Assembly (NCBI GenBank): GCA_030432565.1
Contig: JAUIGV010000004.1
Span: 124,001 to 188,000 of the forward strand
Source: Verrucomicrobiia bacterium
GTDB lineage: Bacteria; Verrucomicrobiota; Verrucomicrobiia; Verrucomicrobiales; Akkermansiaceae
Length of the DNA: 64,000 bases
Reading direction: 5' to 3'
Shown here: positions 1-8,427 of the stretch, piece by piece
Position numbering within the stretch: position 1 is the first letter of the stretch
Layout: each line of letters opens with the position of its first letter
Notes under the pieces: model-generated
Databases searched by the model: none
Told to the model about the DNA's origin: nothing
Seen by the model: only the letters and a program-made list of their open reading frames with translations
Translations under genes and position numbers: made by a program

Positions 1-229
1 CCTTGATGTCGCGCGGAAGAAGATCAAATTTAAAAATCTCGTCGACTTCCGGCTCCACAAAATCTTCCCCGTCATCCTTGGTTTCCTCGGTAAAGGACGG
101 AGTCTCAGCACCGGGGAAGGTAAACGCACCCTTCCCTAATTTGCCAAACATCCCCTCGAGGGCCTTTTTGATTTCCTCTGGATCGGGATAGTTCGGCCCC
201 TTGGGCCCACCTTTGTCGTCGTCGCTCAT
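1..229 (-). CDS. N-terminal part of a ClpX-like AAA+ ATPase (partial, runs off the window)
   Basis: The minus-strand frame is open from an ATG at 229 to the window edge, giving 76 residues. It begins MSDDDKGGPKGPNYPDPEE, followed by a charged acidic stretch and then FKFDLLPRDIK. The last segment resembles the K-P-x-D-I-K-x-Y-L-D start of the ATPase core in ClpX-like proteins that lack the zinc finger, a family recalled from PVC and Bacteroidota genomes. The ATPase motifs lie outside the window, so the product is inferred from this short segment only. An unspecified acidic protein remains possible. Confidence 0.45.
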   Translation of the reverse strand, partial: MSDDDKGGPKGPNYPDPEEIKKALEGMFGKLGKGAFTFPGAETPSFTEETKDDGEDFVEPEVDEIFKFDLLPRDIK

Positions 230-276
230 GATGGGCAATATCGGCGGCCCTGCCACCGGAGCAAGAGGGAATTTTC

Positions 277-3200
277 CTAACGAAAATCAACCTCGCCGAC
301 AAAGACAATCTCCTTTTGACCCTTCAGTTGAAGCGTGATTTTCCGGCTCTTCTGATTGGGTCGACCCCAGTTGGTGAAAATCTCCGCTTGCACGGTCGTG
401 CCGCCTGCAATGATTTGCTGCGAGGTGCCGAAATAATTAACCTCAATTTTATAGGCCCCGTGAAGCGCACGCCTGATGAGAAATTCCTCAGGTCCGTATC
501 CATTCGTAAAATCCTCAGACATCCGGCCACCGGAACGGGTTCGGTTATGAGCATAGCTGCACCGTTCTCCCAGCACATCGGTCACCCAAAGATCCATATC
601 GGAATCATTCGAGTCCCACGTCAGAACAATGCGGGCATCGCAATCCAAATTCCCTGCAAATCGTTGATCGAATCCCGATGGCCTGACCCGGTGGCGGGTC
701 ATAATTGCGTTGAGTTCGACGAGCGAAACAAGGTGCACGCCCTCAAAACGATCATCCACAGGCTTCTTTATCAGCTCCCACAGCAAGGTGACCGCCTCCT
801 GGTTCCGCCCCAATGATGCGAGGGTCAACGCGAGATCACGTTGGCTTTGAGGCTCTTCCGGCCGAAGCTCGCGAACCTCCTCAAAAATTGCCAGCGCATG
901 CTTATGTTGACCGAGTTGATTCAAGCGATGGGCCAGAGTTCTCATCAATGGCACGCTCTCAAGATCCAATTCAGCGACATTGGTTAAGACCCGCAGCGCC
1001 AAATCCTTCTCGTCCTGCCCAATGAAAAAACCGCTGACATCGAGGTAGAATGCAGAACTCTTGAGGTTCTTTTTCCTCCACTCGAAGTAGACCTTCTCGC
1101 GCTTGGATTTTGGAGCACTCTTGAGAGCTTTTAAATAAGGCGTCCTGGGATCCCATCCGGCCAGTTTGATCTTTGCTTCGTGGCCTTCGTCATCACTTCC
1201 CCCCATCATTGGCAATACCATGGGAGCTGGCGGCGGAACGGAGTCAGCCACGCGATTGCCTCGACTCAGCAAGGCATCGATCGAATTTCGACTGATCGCC
1301 GACGCCCCGGAGCGAAGCCCCGCCGTGATAATACTGGAAACATCTCCCTTTCCAGCAGGAACCCCCGGAATTCTTATCCTTCCCTGCGTCTCCTGAAAGT
1401 CCCCAACTTTCGATTGATCAAGCTCGCTGATCGCTCTTTCGAATCGTTTTGCATAGCTCAGAATCACTTCGCGTCGCTTACCTTCCTCAACCTGCCCGAG
1501 CTTGGCCAAATCGTCCTGAACTCTCGCCAGCTCTGCATCAAGTTTTCTGAGCTTCTCCTTCTCTCCCTTGGGCTGATTTCGGAAAACCTTCGAGAGACGC
1601 CAGGACAAAAGTTCCTTCAAAGATTTTCGAGTTTCAAAAAGCCGGTGATGGAGAAGAACGTCGATGGGATCAAAATCCTCTGAATGCCACTTTCTCATCT
1701 CCATCCATTGGCTGGCCAGTGTATCGAGATGAGTCCTAGGGTCATCTTGAAAGCGAGCCCTTTCCTCCTCCTCCTTCAACAACTCTTCATACTCCTTACG
1801 GAGCTTTGCGGTCGGTGGGACAATCCGGTGCTCGACGTAATCCCAGACCCGATCCAAGACCAGCAAGGACGTGTAGGGTGTCACCAACCCAAACTCTTTC
1901 CCGAGTGATGTGATCGCTTTCTTATTCTTGTGCCGGTCACCAAGGAGAGATTCCAGACGATGAGCCGCCCACAGTTTCGCAACCATCGAAGACCGGTACT
2001 CTGAGTTTTGAGGATCAATCGTAATCGTCCTGGTCAGCAACACCTCATTTCCCATACCATACTTAAGGGTCAAGTTCAGCTGCTGATCACCCGGCAACCG
2101 CCCCGTAAGATTCACGACGCCACCAAGGGAGACCGGCACACGGTGTTGGGGATAAATTTCCTCTCCACCTTCAATGGAAAGCAACGAGAATACCTCACCC
2201 GTCATTCTCGCTACAGCCTCCTCGACCGGAATGGATTGTAAATTCTGATAGCTTCCTCCCGTCTTCAGGGCCAGATTCTTAAGAGCATCATGTTCGGCTG
2301 ATTCCGCAGCGTGAAAGACATGGACCGGAGCGTCTCCCGGCTCCGCCTTCCCAAGTCCCATCGTCCCAATCCCATCACTGACCAAAAAGATAAGATCCTG
2401 CTCCGTCTCCGAAAAGTCCAGCTGTCCGGAATCAGTCCCGCCGTCGTAAGAGATCTCCTTCAGAGCCTTCATGATCGCCGGGGCACCCCGAAACCTCCCG
2501 ATATTCTCGAGGCGATGTCTCATCAAAACCAAATCAACAACCGCTCCCTGGTGAAACTCCAAGAGCTGTCCGAGGACCTCAAATTCCTTTTCGTGATCGC
2601 GCGATGCTCCCGAACCGGAAGCATCCCAGATCAAAAGAATCGATGACGCCGTGGGACCAGCCTGACTCGGATTCTCGGGAACTTCCACCTGATCGACGAC
2701 ATGAAAATATTCCGAGCCCTTCGTTCCTTTACCAATCGTGACCAAAGGTTCATTGCCAACGGGAATGGCTAATTCAATGGCACCGGTTGCCAGGTAATTC
2801 TTTTCAATCGCCTCCCACTTCCATCCCTCTCTCGCGAGGTGCTTGAATTCCAACCCCGAAGAATCATCCTCCAAAACTGCGAAGGGGCCAATCGCCTGGG
2901 GAACTTGCATTGAGATCGAAAAATGCGAGAGCTTGTCTCTGAACTTCAGAGGCAGGCGATACCTCAAACCACCGTCTGATTTTGGCAAGACCTCCTGATA
3001 CCCCAACCTCACCCTCTTCGTCCCTTGTGCAGGAATGGGATAAACCCGGGTCCGGAAATTTCGCCCTTTGGTCCACTCGATCAATCCAGGATCAATTCCC
3101 TGTCGGACAATATCCTCGAAAATGACGCGCGCCCGCTGCTTCTCAACGACAACACCTTCACGCATCTCACCCTCAATCCCGAGGGCGTAACTCGAAATCG

Positions 3201-3438
3201 TTTGTCCTTCTTGTAGAGGAAAAATCAACTCACCCTCCAAAACCCGGTCGGTATCATTGCGGAAACGCAAGGTCATCGTTGTCTCGGCGACATTACCAAT
3301 CACCTCAACCCGAACCTCAACCCGATCCACGGTGAGAGGTTTGGAAGCCTTTCCATCCTCCTTAACCAACAACGCCGGAGATTGCTGGGCGGATAAAACA
3401 CCAACAAGGCAAAAAAAGAGGGGCAAAAATAACTTCAC
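277..3438 (-). CDS. Secreted VIT / von Willebrand A / TPR / DUF2135 protein
   Basis: This 1053-residue protein starts with a signal peptide (MKLFLPLFFCLVGVLSAQQ), so it is probably periplasmic or surface exposed. A VIT-type domain (inter-alpha-trypsin inhibitor heavy-chain N-terminal fold) occupies about residues 20-150. A VWA domain follows from about 265 with a MIDAS-like D-A-S-G-S. A charged coiled segment spans about 540-720, TPR-like helices lie near 840-930, and the C-terminal 100 residues match DUF2135 (D-S-D-M-D-L-W-V and G-Y-G-P-E-E-F). The modules suggest metal-dependent protein adhesion, but the partner is unknown. It lies downstream of a cytochrome c protein on the same strand with a 45-base gap that holds a small hairpin. 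Confidence 0.85.
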   Translation of the reverse strand: MKLFLPLFFCLVGVLSAQQSPALLVKEDGKASKPLTVDRVEVRVEVIGNVAETTMTLRFRNDTDRVLEGELIFPLQEGQTISSYALGIEGEMREGVVVEKQRARVIFEDIVRQGIDPGLIEWTKGRNFRTRVYPIPAQGTKRVRLGYQEVLPKSDGGLRYRLPLKFRDKLSHFSISMQVPQAIGPFAVLEDDSSGLEFKHLAREGWKWEAIEKNYLATGAIELAIPVGNEPLVTIGKGTKGSEYFHVVDQVEVPENPSQAGPTASSILLIWDASGSGASRDHEKEFEVLGQLLEFHQGAVVDLVLMRHRLENIGRFRGAPAIMKALKEISYDGGTDSGQLDFSETEQDLIFLVSDGIGTMGLGKAEPGDAPVHVFHAAESAEHDALKNLALKTGGSYQNLQSIPVEEAVARMTGEVFSLLSIEGGEEIYPQHRVPVSLGGVVNLTGRLPGDQQLNLTLKYGMGNEVLLTRTITIDPQNSEYRSSMVAKLWAAHRLESLLGDRHKNKKAITSLGKEFGLVTPYTSLLVLDRVWDYVEHRIVPPTAKLRKEYEELLKEEEERARFQDDPRTHLDTLASQWMEMRKWHSEDFDPIDVLLHHRLFETRKSLKELLSWRLSKVFRNQPKGEKEKLRKLDAELARVQDDLAKLGQVEEGKRREVILSYAKRFERAISELDQSKVGDFQETQGRIRIPGVPAGKGDVSSIITAGLRSGASAISRNSIDALLSRGNRVADSVPPPAPMVLPMMGGSDDEGHEAKIKLAGWDPRTPYLKALKSAPKSKREKVYFEWRKKNLKSSAFYLDVSGFFIGQDEKDLALRVLTNVAELDLESVPLMRTLAHRLNQLGQHKHALAIFEEVRELRPEEPQSQRDLALTLASLGRNQEAVTLLWELIKKPVDDRFEGVHLVSLVELNAIMTRHRVRPSGFDQRFAGNLDCDARIVLTWDSNDSDMDLWVTDVLGERCSYAHNRTRSGGRMSEDFTNGYGPEEFLIRRALHGAYKIEVNYFGTSQQIIAGGTTVQAEIFTNWGRPNQKSRKITLQLKGQKEIVFVGEVDFR

Positions 3439-3447
3439 CCCTTAAAT

Positions 3448-3465
3448 GTGCTGCTTTTGCAGCAC
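3448..3465 (-). terminator. Short perfect hairpin between two minus-strand genes
   Basis: GTGCTGC and GCAGCAC form a perfect 7-bp stem around a TTTT loop, between the stop of the propeller/HEAT/cytochrome gene (3484) and the start of the VIT gene (3438). On the minus strand only a weak T-rich stretch follows. It may be an attenuating terminator or an mRNA-processing hairpin. The structure is visible; the function is a guess. Confidence 0.35.
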
Positions 3466-3483
3466 TTAGTCAAGTTCAAGGAA

Positions 3484-6462
3484 CTACTCCTTCATCGAGA
3501 CCAAGTAAGCGATGAGGTGGTTAAACTCGTCGACCGTCAGTGTCAATGCGAGCCCGGCAGGCATCATCGACTGCGGCTGATGATCACGCTTTGTGATCTC
3601 ATCCTCTTTGATTTGGGTCACGATGCCGGCGATGTTACGCAAATCGATCACACCATCTTCCTCTCGGGTGACAAAGCCCATGTGAACCGACTTATCCTTC
3701 ATCGTAATAAGTTCGGTCTGGAATCCCTGTGCAACCACGGCATTGGGATCCAAGATGGATTGGATCAGATAATCCTTGGTGAACTTGCTCCCGGCAGAAC
3801 CCAGGTATGGCCCCTTCTGGACTGCTTTTTGATCAACCGCGTGACACGCAATACATCCCTGGCGGGTGTAGATTTTTTCTCCAATGGCAGCATCTCCGTT
3901 TGAAGCCATGGCCAACTTGGTGATGGCGGCCGGCTTTAGATCGGCCAGCTTTTTACCAGCGCTCGCTTTGGCGGTCGCGATGAGCTTTTTTGCCCGCTCC
4001 GCCGCTTCAATGAGAGTGTCGTTGTCACTGTCGATGGCGTTCTCGATCTGCTTGTCAAAACCAGGCAGGAGAAGATCCGCGAGGGCCAGGAACAAGCCTT
4101 CCTCACGCGGGTTCTTCTCAATCATTTTGAGAATGGGCGTTTTTTGATTCTCCTTAATGAGGGGGCTTTGCGTGAATGTCAGCAGCGTTCTCCAGGCCAC
4201 CCGGCTTTCCGACTTGCTACCCTTCGCTGCAAGCTGGCGAAGGGCTTTGGTGGAAAGGATGAGCGCAGGCTGGTTCACAAAATCATTCAACTCGCGCTCC
4301 ACATCTGCGGGCTTCACTCCCTGATCGACCCAGGCTCCAAGAATCTCAACTTGATTCGTCACAGTGACTCCTTCCAAGCGCCCCAGAGCCCGGTAGGCGG
4401 CTACCCTTTCGCCCCAGGGACGCTTCTTGTCTTTGGCGGCACCGGTCAGAATTTTAATTTGTGATTGATCGGGAGTCGGAGTCGCCAACGCGATTGTAAA
4501 GGGATCCTGGTCACCCAGTTTCAATTCGGAAACAGGCACGCGATTCACCCCAAGAATCCCGAGCATTTTAGACTGTTCGGTCTTGGCGAGTTGCCCGAAG
4601 ACACCTTCCAGAGCGGCCTTGATATTGGCGGTTTCCTCCCAGATCTCAGGAGCGAAATAAGGTCCCCGATCATCGGGGCGGGTTCCCCACCAAGCCTTGA
4701 GATCCCACTTTGCTTCGCGATGAAAGAGACGTGCCAAAATTTCGATCAAGCCCAGTCGCTCGCTCCCCTTGGACTGCTGCAACTTGGCCGAAACACCGGA
4801 GATGACTTCAGGTTGGTGAAGTCGCATAAGGGCGAGCCGGGCCGTCCAATCGTTGGTGTGTGCGAGGAGACTTTCAACATCTCCAATGGCCACGAGCGCG
4901 CCAATGGCGGTGTTTTGAATCCGGGGGTCGTTGGCCTCGGCGACAGCTTTAAGAATCTGCGCGGTGGCATTCTTTCCAGGATTGTCAGTCCGCATCATCG
5001 CGACCACAGCCTGCAGACGCGTCCGCTCGTCATCAGACTTCAGAGCTCCCTGAAGAAAGCTCAGGCTGTTGCCCGAAAGCTCTCCACCCAAGTCACCGGC
5101 AGCCCGGACAAGATATTGCTGCACCTTCTTCAGCTCGTTCCAGTCTCCCGCAAAGGTCTGAAGGAAACGATCCGCGGTGATTCCCTTCATTTGGGACAGG
5201 GTGAAAATGGCAGCGATACGCGATTCGATGGCCAGGTTCGAATCCTTGATCAAATCGACGAGAGGCATGGCCGCACCGGTATCCCCTTTGGCAAGAAGCT
5301 CGCGCTGGACCTCCAGTCTCCGCACAGCCGAAGCGCTCTTAAGTTGGCCGACCAGTTCTGCAGTCGACATCTTGGCGAGGTTTGGGAAAGGCTCGGACTT
5401 GAGCCCTTTTCTGGTCATTTTCTGAACCATCCCAACTTTCTTTCCTTTTCCGGCAAACTTGAATCGACCGTCACGCCAGTCGCAAACGTAGAGATTGCCG
5501 GATCCATCAACATCGATGTCAATCGCGCGCGTCAGATTCATGTAAACGCTTTCCTTGAGAGAGTAGCTTGCTCCCTTTTCAGAAATCTCGTCGTTGTAAA
5601 TCTTTCCAGTCGTCCAATCGCAGGTCAGCAGAAGCTCATCATGGCCGGGCTCGGCCAGATAGAGCGCGCCCGTTCCACTTCCGCCGCCGAGATCAAGCAT
5701 CGGCTTCACGGCCTCATCGGTGAAATTCTTATAAAGACGAGGGTATCCATGCTCGGAACCATTGGTGAGATGATGCACGCGGATATTCCACCCTTTGCCA
5801 TCGTTGGTATTGTCGCGGGTGAAGAGATCGAGCTTTGGACTGATCGCGATGTCGCAGATATTGCGGGTGTGGTAGGAGTAAACTTCAAGGTCGCTGCCAT
5901 CGGGTCTCACCCGGGCCACTCCACCACCACGCAAGGTCACCACTTTGCCATCGGTGCCCTTGGTTGCTTCCATCCCAAAATCGCCCACCGCAATGTAAAG
6001 CCACCCGTCGATTCCCATGCGACATCCGTTGGTGGTGTGATCGGATCCCCGGGGATGCCTCAAACCGAAGCCAATATTCTCCAGCAAAACCTTGTGCTCG
6101 TCCGCCACTCCGTCGCCGGTGGTGTCTCGGAATGAGCTCAAAAACGGAGGGTGGATCAAATAAAGGGTGTCCTTCACAAAATGTCCGCCACGGGGGCTGT
6201 CGACATTGGGGACAAAATCAACGAACTTGTCAGCCTTGCCGTCACCATTGGTATCGCGGCAGGATACGATCTTCCCCATGTTCTTCTCTTTCCCCAGAGA
6301 TCCGTTTTTATCGACCGAAACGTAAACTGTTCCATCAGCCGCCGCCGTCAATGCGGTTGGATAATCGACATCGAAGGGCTCGGCCCAATTTGAAAGTTCG
6401 TAGCCATCGGGCAAAGCCATGGCCGGAGCAGCGAGCAGGAAGAATGCGAGAGATCTTTTCAT
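3484..6462 (-). CDS. PVC-type beta-propeller / HEAT-repeat / c-type cytochrome protein
   Basis: The ATG at 6462 is preferred over an upstream in-frame start at 6576 because it gives a clean signal peptide (MKRSLAFFLLAAPAMALP) and a 992-residue protein. Residues 20-370 resemble the soluble sugar-dehydrogenase-like propeller of the 'membrane-bound dehydrogenase' family of Planctomycetes and Verrucomicrobia, with repeated D-x-N-G-D-G-x-A-D calcium-type loops. Alpha-helical HEAT repeats fill about 400-850. The C-terminal 110 residues form a haem-binding domain with one C-I-A-C-H motif, starting G-E-K-I-Y-T-R-Q-G. It is probably a periplasmic redox enzyme acting on sugars or polysaccharide fragments; the substrate is unknown. 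Confidence 0.85.
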   Translation of the reverse strand: MKRSLAFFLLAAPAMALPDGYELSNWAEPFDVDYPTALTAAADGTVYVSVDKNGSLGKEKNMGKIVSCRDTNGDGKADKFVDFVPNVDSPRGGHFVKDTLYLIHPPFLSSFRDTTGDGVADEHKVLLENIGFGLRHPRGSDHTTNGCRMGIDGWLYIAVGDFGMEATKGTDGKVVTLRGGGVARVRPDGSDLEVYSYHTRNICDIAISPKLDLFTRDNTNDGKGWNIRVHHLTNGSEHGYPRLYKNFTDEAVKPMLDLGGGSGTGALYLAEPGHDELLLTCDWTTGKIYNDEISEKGASYSLKESVYMNLTRAIDIDVDGSGNLYVCDWRDGRFKFAGKGKKVGMVQKMTRKGLKSEPFPNLAKMSTAELVGQLKSASAVRRLEVQRELLAKGDTGAAMPLVDLIKDSNLAIESRIAAIFTLSQMKGITADRFLQTFAGDWNELKKVQQYLVRAAGDLGGELSGNSLSFLQGALKSDDERTRLQAVVAMMRTDNPGKNATAQILKAVAEANDPRIQNTAIGALVAIGDVESLLAHTNDWTARLALMRLHQPEVISGVSAKLQQSKGSERLGLIEILARLFHREAKWDLKAWWGTRPDDRGPYFAPEIWEETANIKAALEGVFGQLAKTEQSKMLGILGVNRVPVSELKLGDQDPFTIALATPTPDQSQIKILTGAAKDKKRPWGERVAAYRALGRLEGVTVTNQVEILGAWVDQGVKPADVERELNDFVNQPALILSTKALRQLAAKGSKSESRVAWRTLLTFTQSPLIKENQKTPILKMIEKNPREEGLFLALADLLLPGFDKQIENAIDSDNDTLIEAAERAKKLIATAKASAGKKLADLKPAAITKLAMASNGDAAIGEKIYTRQGCIACHAVDQKAVQKGPYLGSAGSKFTKDYLIQSILDPNAVVAQGFQTELITMKDKSVHMGFVTREEDGVIDLRNIAGIVTQIKEDEITKRDHQPQSMMPAGLALTLTVDEFNHLIAYLVSMKE

Positions 6463-6536
6463 GAGAGTGTGTGCGCAACTCTGCGCTGGCGGGATTGTTC
6501 CTTCCATTCGCCCGTTGATCAAATCATTCTTTGCCC

Positions 6537-7430
6537 ATGCGCAAAGCCTTCCTCCTCGGCGCCGGACTGGGAACACGACTCCAACCGATGACCGGAACTC
6601 TCCCCAAGCCTCTCATCCCGTTCGCCAACCGTCCCCTCATCACTCACGTTCTCGATCACTGTCTTGAGGCCGGAATCACCGACTTTGCCATCAACACCCA
6701 CCACCTGCACGAGACCTGGCACGAAACCTTTCCGGACGGGAAATACCGCGGGGCCAGCCTTACCTTTTTTCACGAAGCAGAACTCCTCGAAACCGGCGGC
6801 GGCATTAAAAACATCGCAAGTTGGATCAAAGGAGATCCTGTCTTGATTTACAATGGAGACATCATCACCGACCTCCCCATCGACCGGCTCATGACCGCAC
6901 ACATGGCTTCCAACAATACCGCAACATTGGCCGTGCAGGATCACGGTCCCGACCTGCGCCTCACGGTCGACGGCCGCCGCGTCACCGACGTCCGCGGCTT
7001 GATCCATCAGCAGAAAGGAACCCATCAGTTCACGGGAATTTACGTCATCGACCCCGAAATCCTCGACCTGATCCCACCGAACGAGAAAGTCTCCATCATT
7101 CCCGCTTTCGTCGGGCTCATCAAACGGGGCGAACTTGGGGCCTACCACGTGAAGGGCGCTCCTAAATGGCTCGATTTGGGAACACGGGAGTCTTATCTTG
7201 AGGCGAGCTTGGCGATGCCCCCCGAAGTATCGCCAAACGCCCGAATTTCTCCGGATGCCCATGTCGAAAACTCATGGATTGCTCAAAACGCTGTTGTCGA
7301 GTCCGGTGCTGTGATCAAGAACTGCATTCTTTGGCCCGGAACTCATGTTTTGCAGGATGCGCAATTGACAAATTGCATCGTTCACAGCAATTCCCCAGCG
7401 TCGGGCGTGCACGACAACGCCGACCTCTAG
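6537..7430 (+). CDS. murU: MurU-like nucleotidyltransferase (N-acetylmuramate-1-phosphate uridylyltransferase family)
   Basis: The first ATG (6537, protein beginning MRKAFLLGAG) fits the family better than the TTG six bases upstream. The Rossmann-type transferase signature G-L-G-T-R-L-x-P-M-T is at residues 10-19, followed by L-P-K-P-L-I-P, the E-T-G-G-G-I sugar loop and N-G-D-I-I-T-D at the metal site. The last 50 residues look like a short left-handed beta-helix tail. Single-protein similarity would allow a mannose-1-phosphate guanylyltransferase. The gene directly after it encodes an AmgK-like sugar kinase, and the AmgK-MurU pair is the known route from free MurNAc to UDP-MurNAc in peptidoglycan recycling. 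The symbol therefore rests partly on context. Confidence 0.75.
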   Translation: MRKAFLLGAGLGTRLQPMTGTLPKPLIPFANRPLITHVLDHCLEAGITDFAINTHHLHETWHETFPDGKYRGASLTFFHEAELLETGGGIKNIASWIKGDPVLIYNGDIITDLPIDRLMTAHMASNNTATLAVQDHGPDLRLTVDGRRVTDVRGLIHQQKGTHQFTGIYVIDPEILDLIPPNEKVSIIPAFVGLIKRGELGAYHVKGAPKWLDLGTRESYLEASLAMPPEVSPNARISPDAHVENSWIAQNAVVESGAVIKNCILWPGTHVLQDAQLTNCIVHSNSPASGVHDNADL

Positions 7431-7452
7431 AAATCCGCCCCGCCTACGAAAG

Positions 7453-8394
7453 ATGCCTGCCGACACTCTGCTCACCGCCGTCCGCGCCCACCTGAATCTC
7501 GCGCCCACCCACCGTGTCCTCATGGAGCCGATCCAAAAAGGTGCTTCCGGACGAACCATCATTCGAATCAGACCCGACAATCACCCCAGCTTCATCGGCA
7601 TCCACTACACCCTCGAACGCTCCGACAACGCCAACTTCCTGCCGGTTGCAGAATTCCTGAAGGAAGCCGGACTCAACATCCCCGAGGTCCTTTACGACAA
7701 CACCCGACGTCAGGTCGCCCTCATTGAAGATCTGGGCGATCAGGATCTCCTCAGCCTCAAGGACGCCCCCTTCGAAGAACGCGAAACCTACTACCGCTCC
7801 GCCTTCGAACAACTCGACAAGCTGCTCTACACCCGCCCGCCCAAGGACTTCGAACTCCAGCCCGCCTTCGACGAGCCACTCTATCGCTGGGAGCAGGAAT
7901 ACTTTTTCGAGCACTTCGTCGAAACACACCTCGGCAAGGATTCATCTGAACTGGCGGAGGATCCCATCCTCCTGGGCCTGGCCAAACGCCTTGGCGCCAC
8001 GGCACCTCATATGGTGCATCGCGATTTCCAGTCGCAAAACCTCATGCTCCACAACGACACCGCCTACCTGATCGATTTTCAGGGCTTGCGTATGGGTCGA
8101 CAGGAATACGATCTCGCCTCCCTGCTTTACGACCCCTACATGAACCACTCGGCTGACGATCGTCGAAAGCTTCTCGATCTTTGGGAAGAGGTTTGCGAGG
8201 AAGAGCCCATCGAACCCATCCTCAACGATTGCGCGGCCCAGCGACTCATGCAGGCTCTCGGCGCCTTCGCCAATCTCGGACACAACCAGGACAACGAATG
8301 GTATCTCGAGCAAATCCCTGCCGCAGTCGCTTTTCTCAAAGAAGTCATCGATGACACCCCGCTGGAAGACTCCCTCGGGCCTGTCCTCGACTAG
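7453..8394 (+). CDS. amgK: AmgK-like anomeric sugar kinase (aminoglycoside phosphotransferase fold)
   Basis: This 313-residue protein starts 22 bases after the MurU-like gene. It has the APH-type kinase motifs: Brenner loop H-R-D-F-Q-S-Q-N near residue 192 and metal-binding I-D-F-Q-G near 207. The tail R-M-G-R-Q-E-Y-D-L-A-S-L-L-Y-D-P-Y is the pattern of AmgK, which phosphorylates N-acetylmuramate and N-acetylglucosamine at the anomeric carbon. With the upstream uridylyltransferase it would bypass de novo UDP-MurNAc synthesis. That the substrate is MurNAc is inferred from family and neighbour. Aminoglycoside resistance is unlikely given the pairing. Confidence 0.75.
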   Translation: MPADTLLTAVRAHLNLAPTHRVLMEPIQKGASGRTIIRIRPDNHPSFIGIHYTLERSDNANFLPVAEFLKEAGLNIPEVLYDNTRRQVALIEDLGDQDLLSLKDAPFEERETYYRSAFEQLDKLLYTRPPKDFELQPAFDEPLYRWEQEYFFEHFVETHLGKDSSELAEDPILLGLAKRLGATAPHMVHRDFQSQNLMLHNDTAYLIDFQGLRMGRQEYDLASLLYDPYMNHSADDRRKLLDLWEEVCEEEPIEPILNDCAAQRLMQALGAFANLGHNQDNEWYLEQIPAAVAFLKEVIDDTPLEDSLGPVLD

Positions 8395-8427
8395 CCCCCG
8401 CGATCCTGTTAGAAGCCTGCCGTAGCC

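Noticed and set aside
4465-6135. 556-codon plus-strand open frame opposite the propeller/HEAT/cytochrome gene
   Set aside because: It is the antisense shadow of a gene with clear signal peptide, propeller and haem motifs. Its translation has no recognisable domain.
6531-6536. TTG start two codons before the MurU-like ATG
   Set aside because: The ATG at 6537 gives the canonical short N-terminus before the nucleotide-binding loop; there is no ribosome site favouring TTG.
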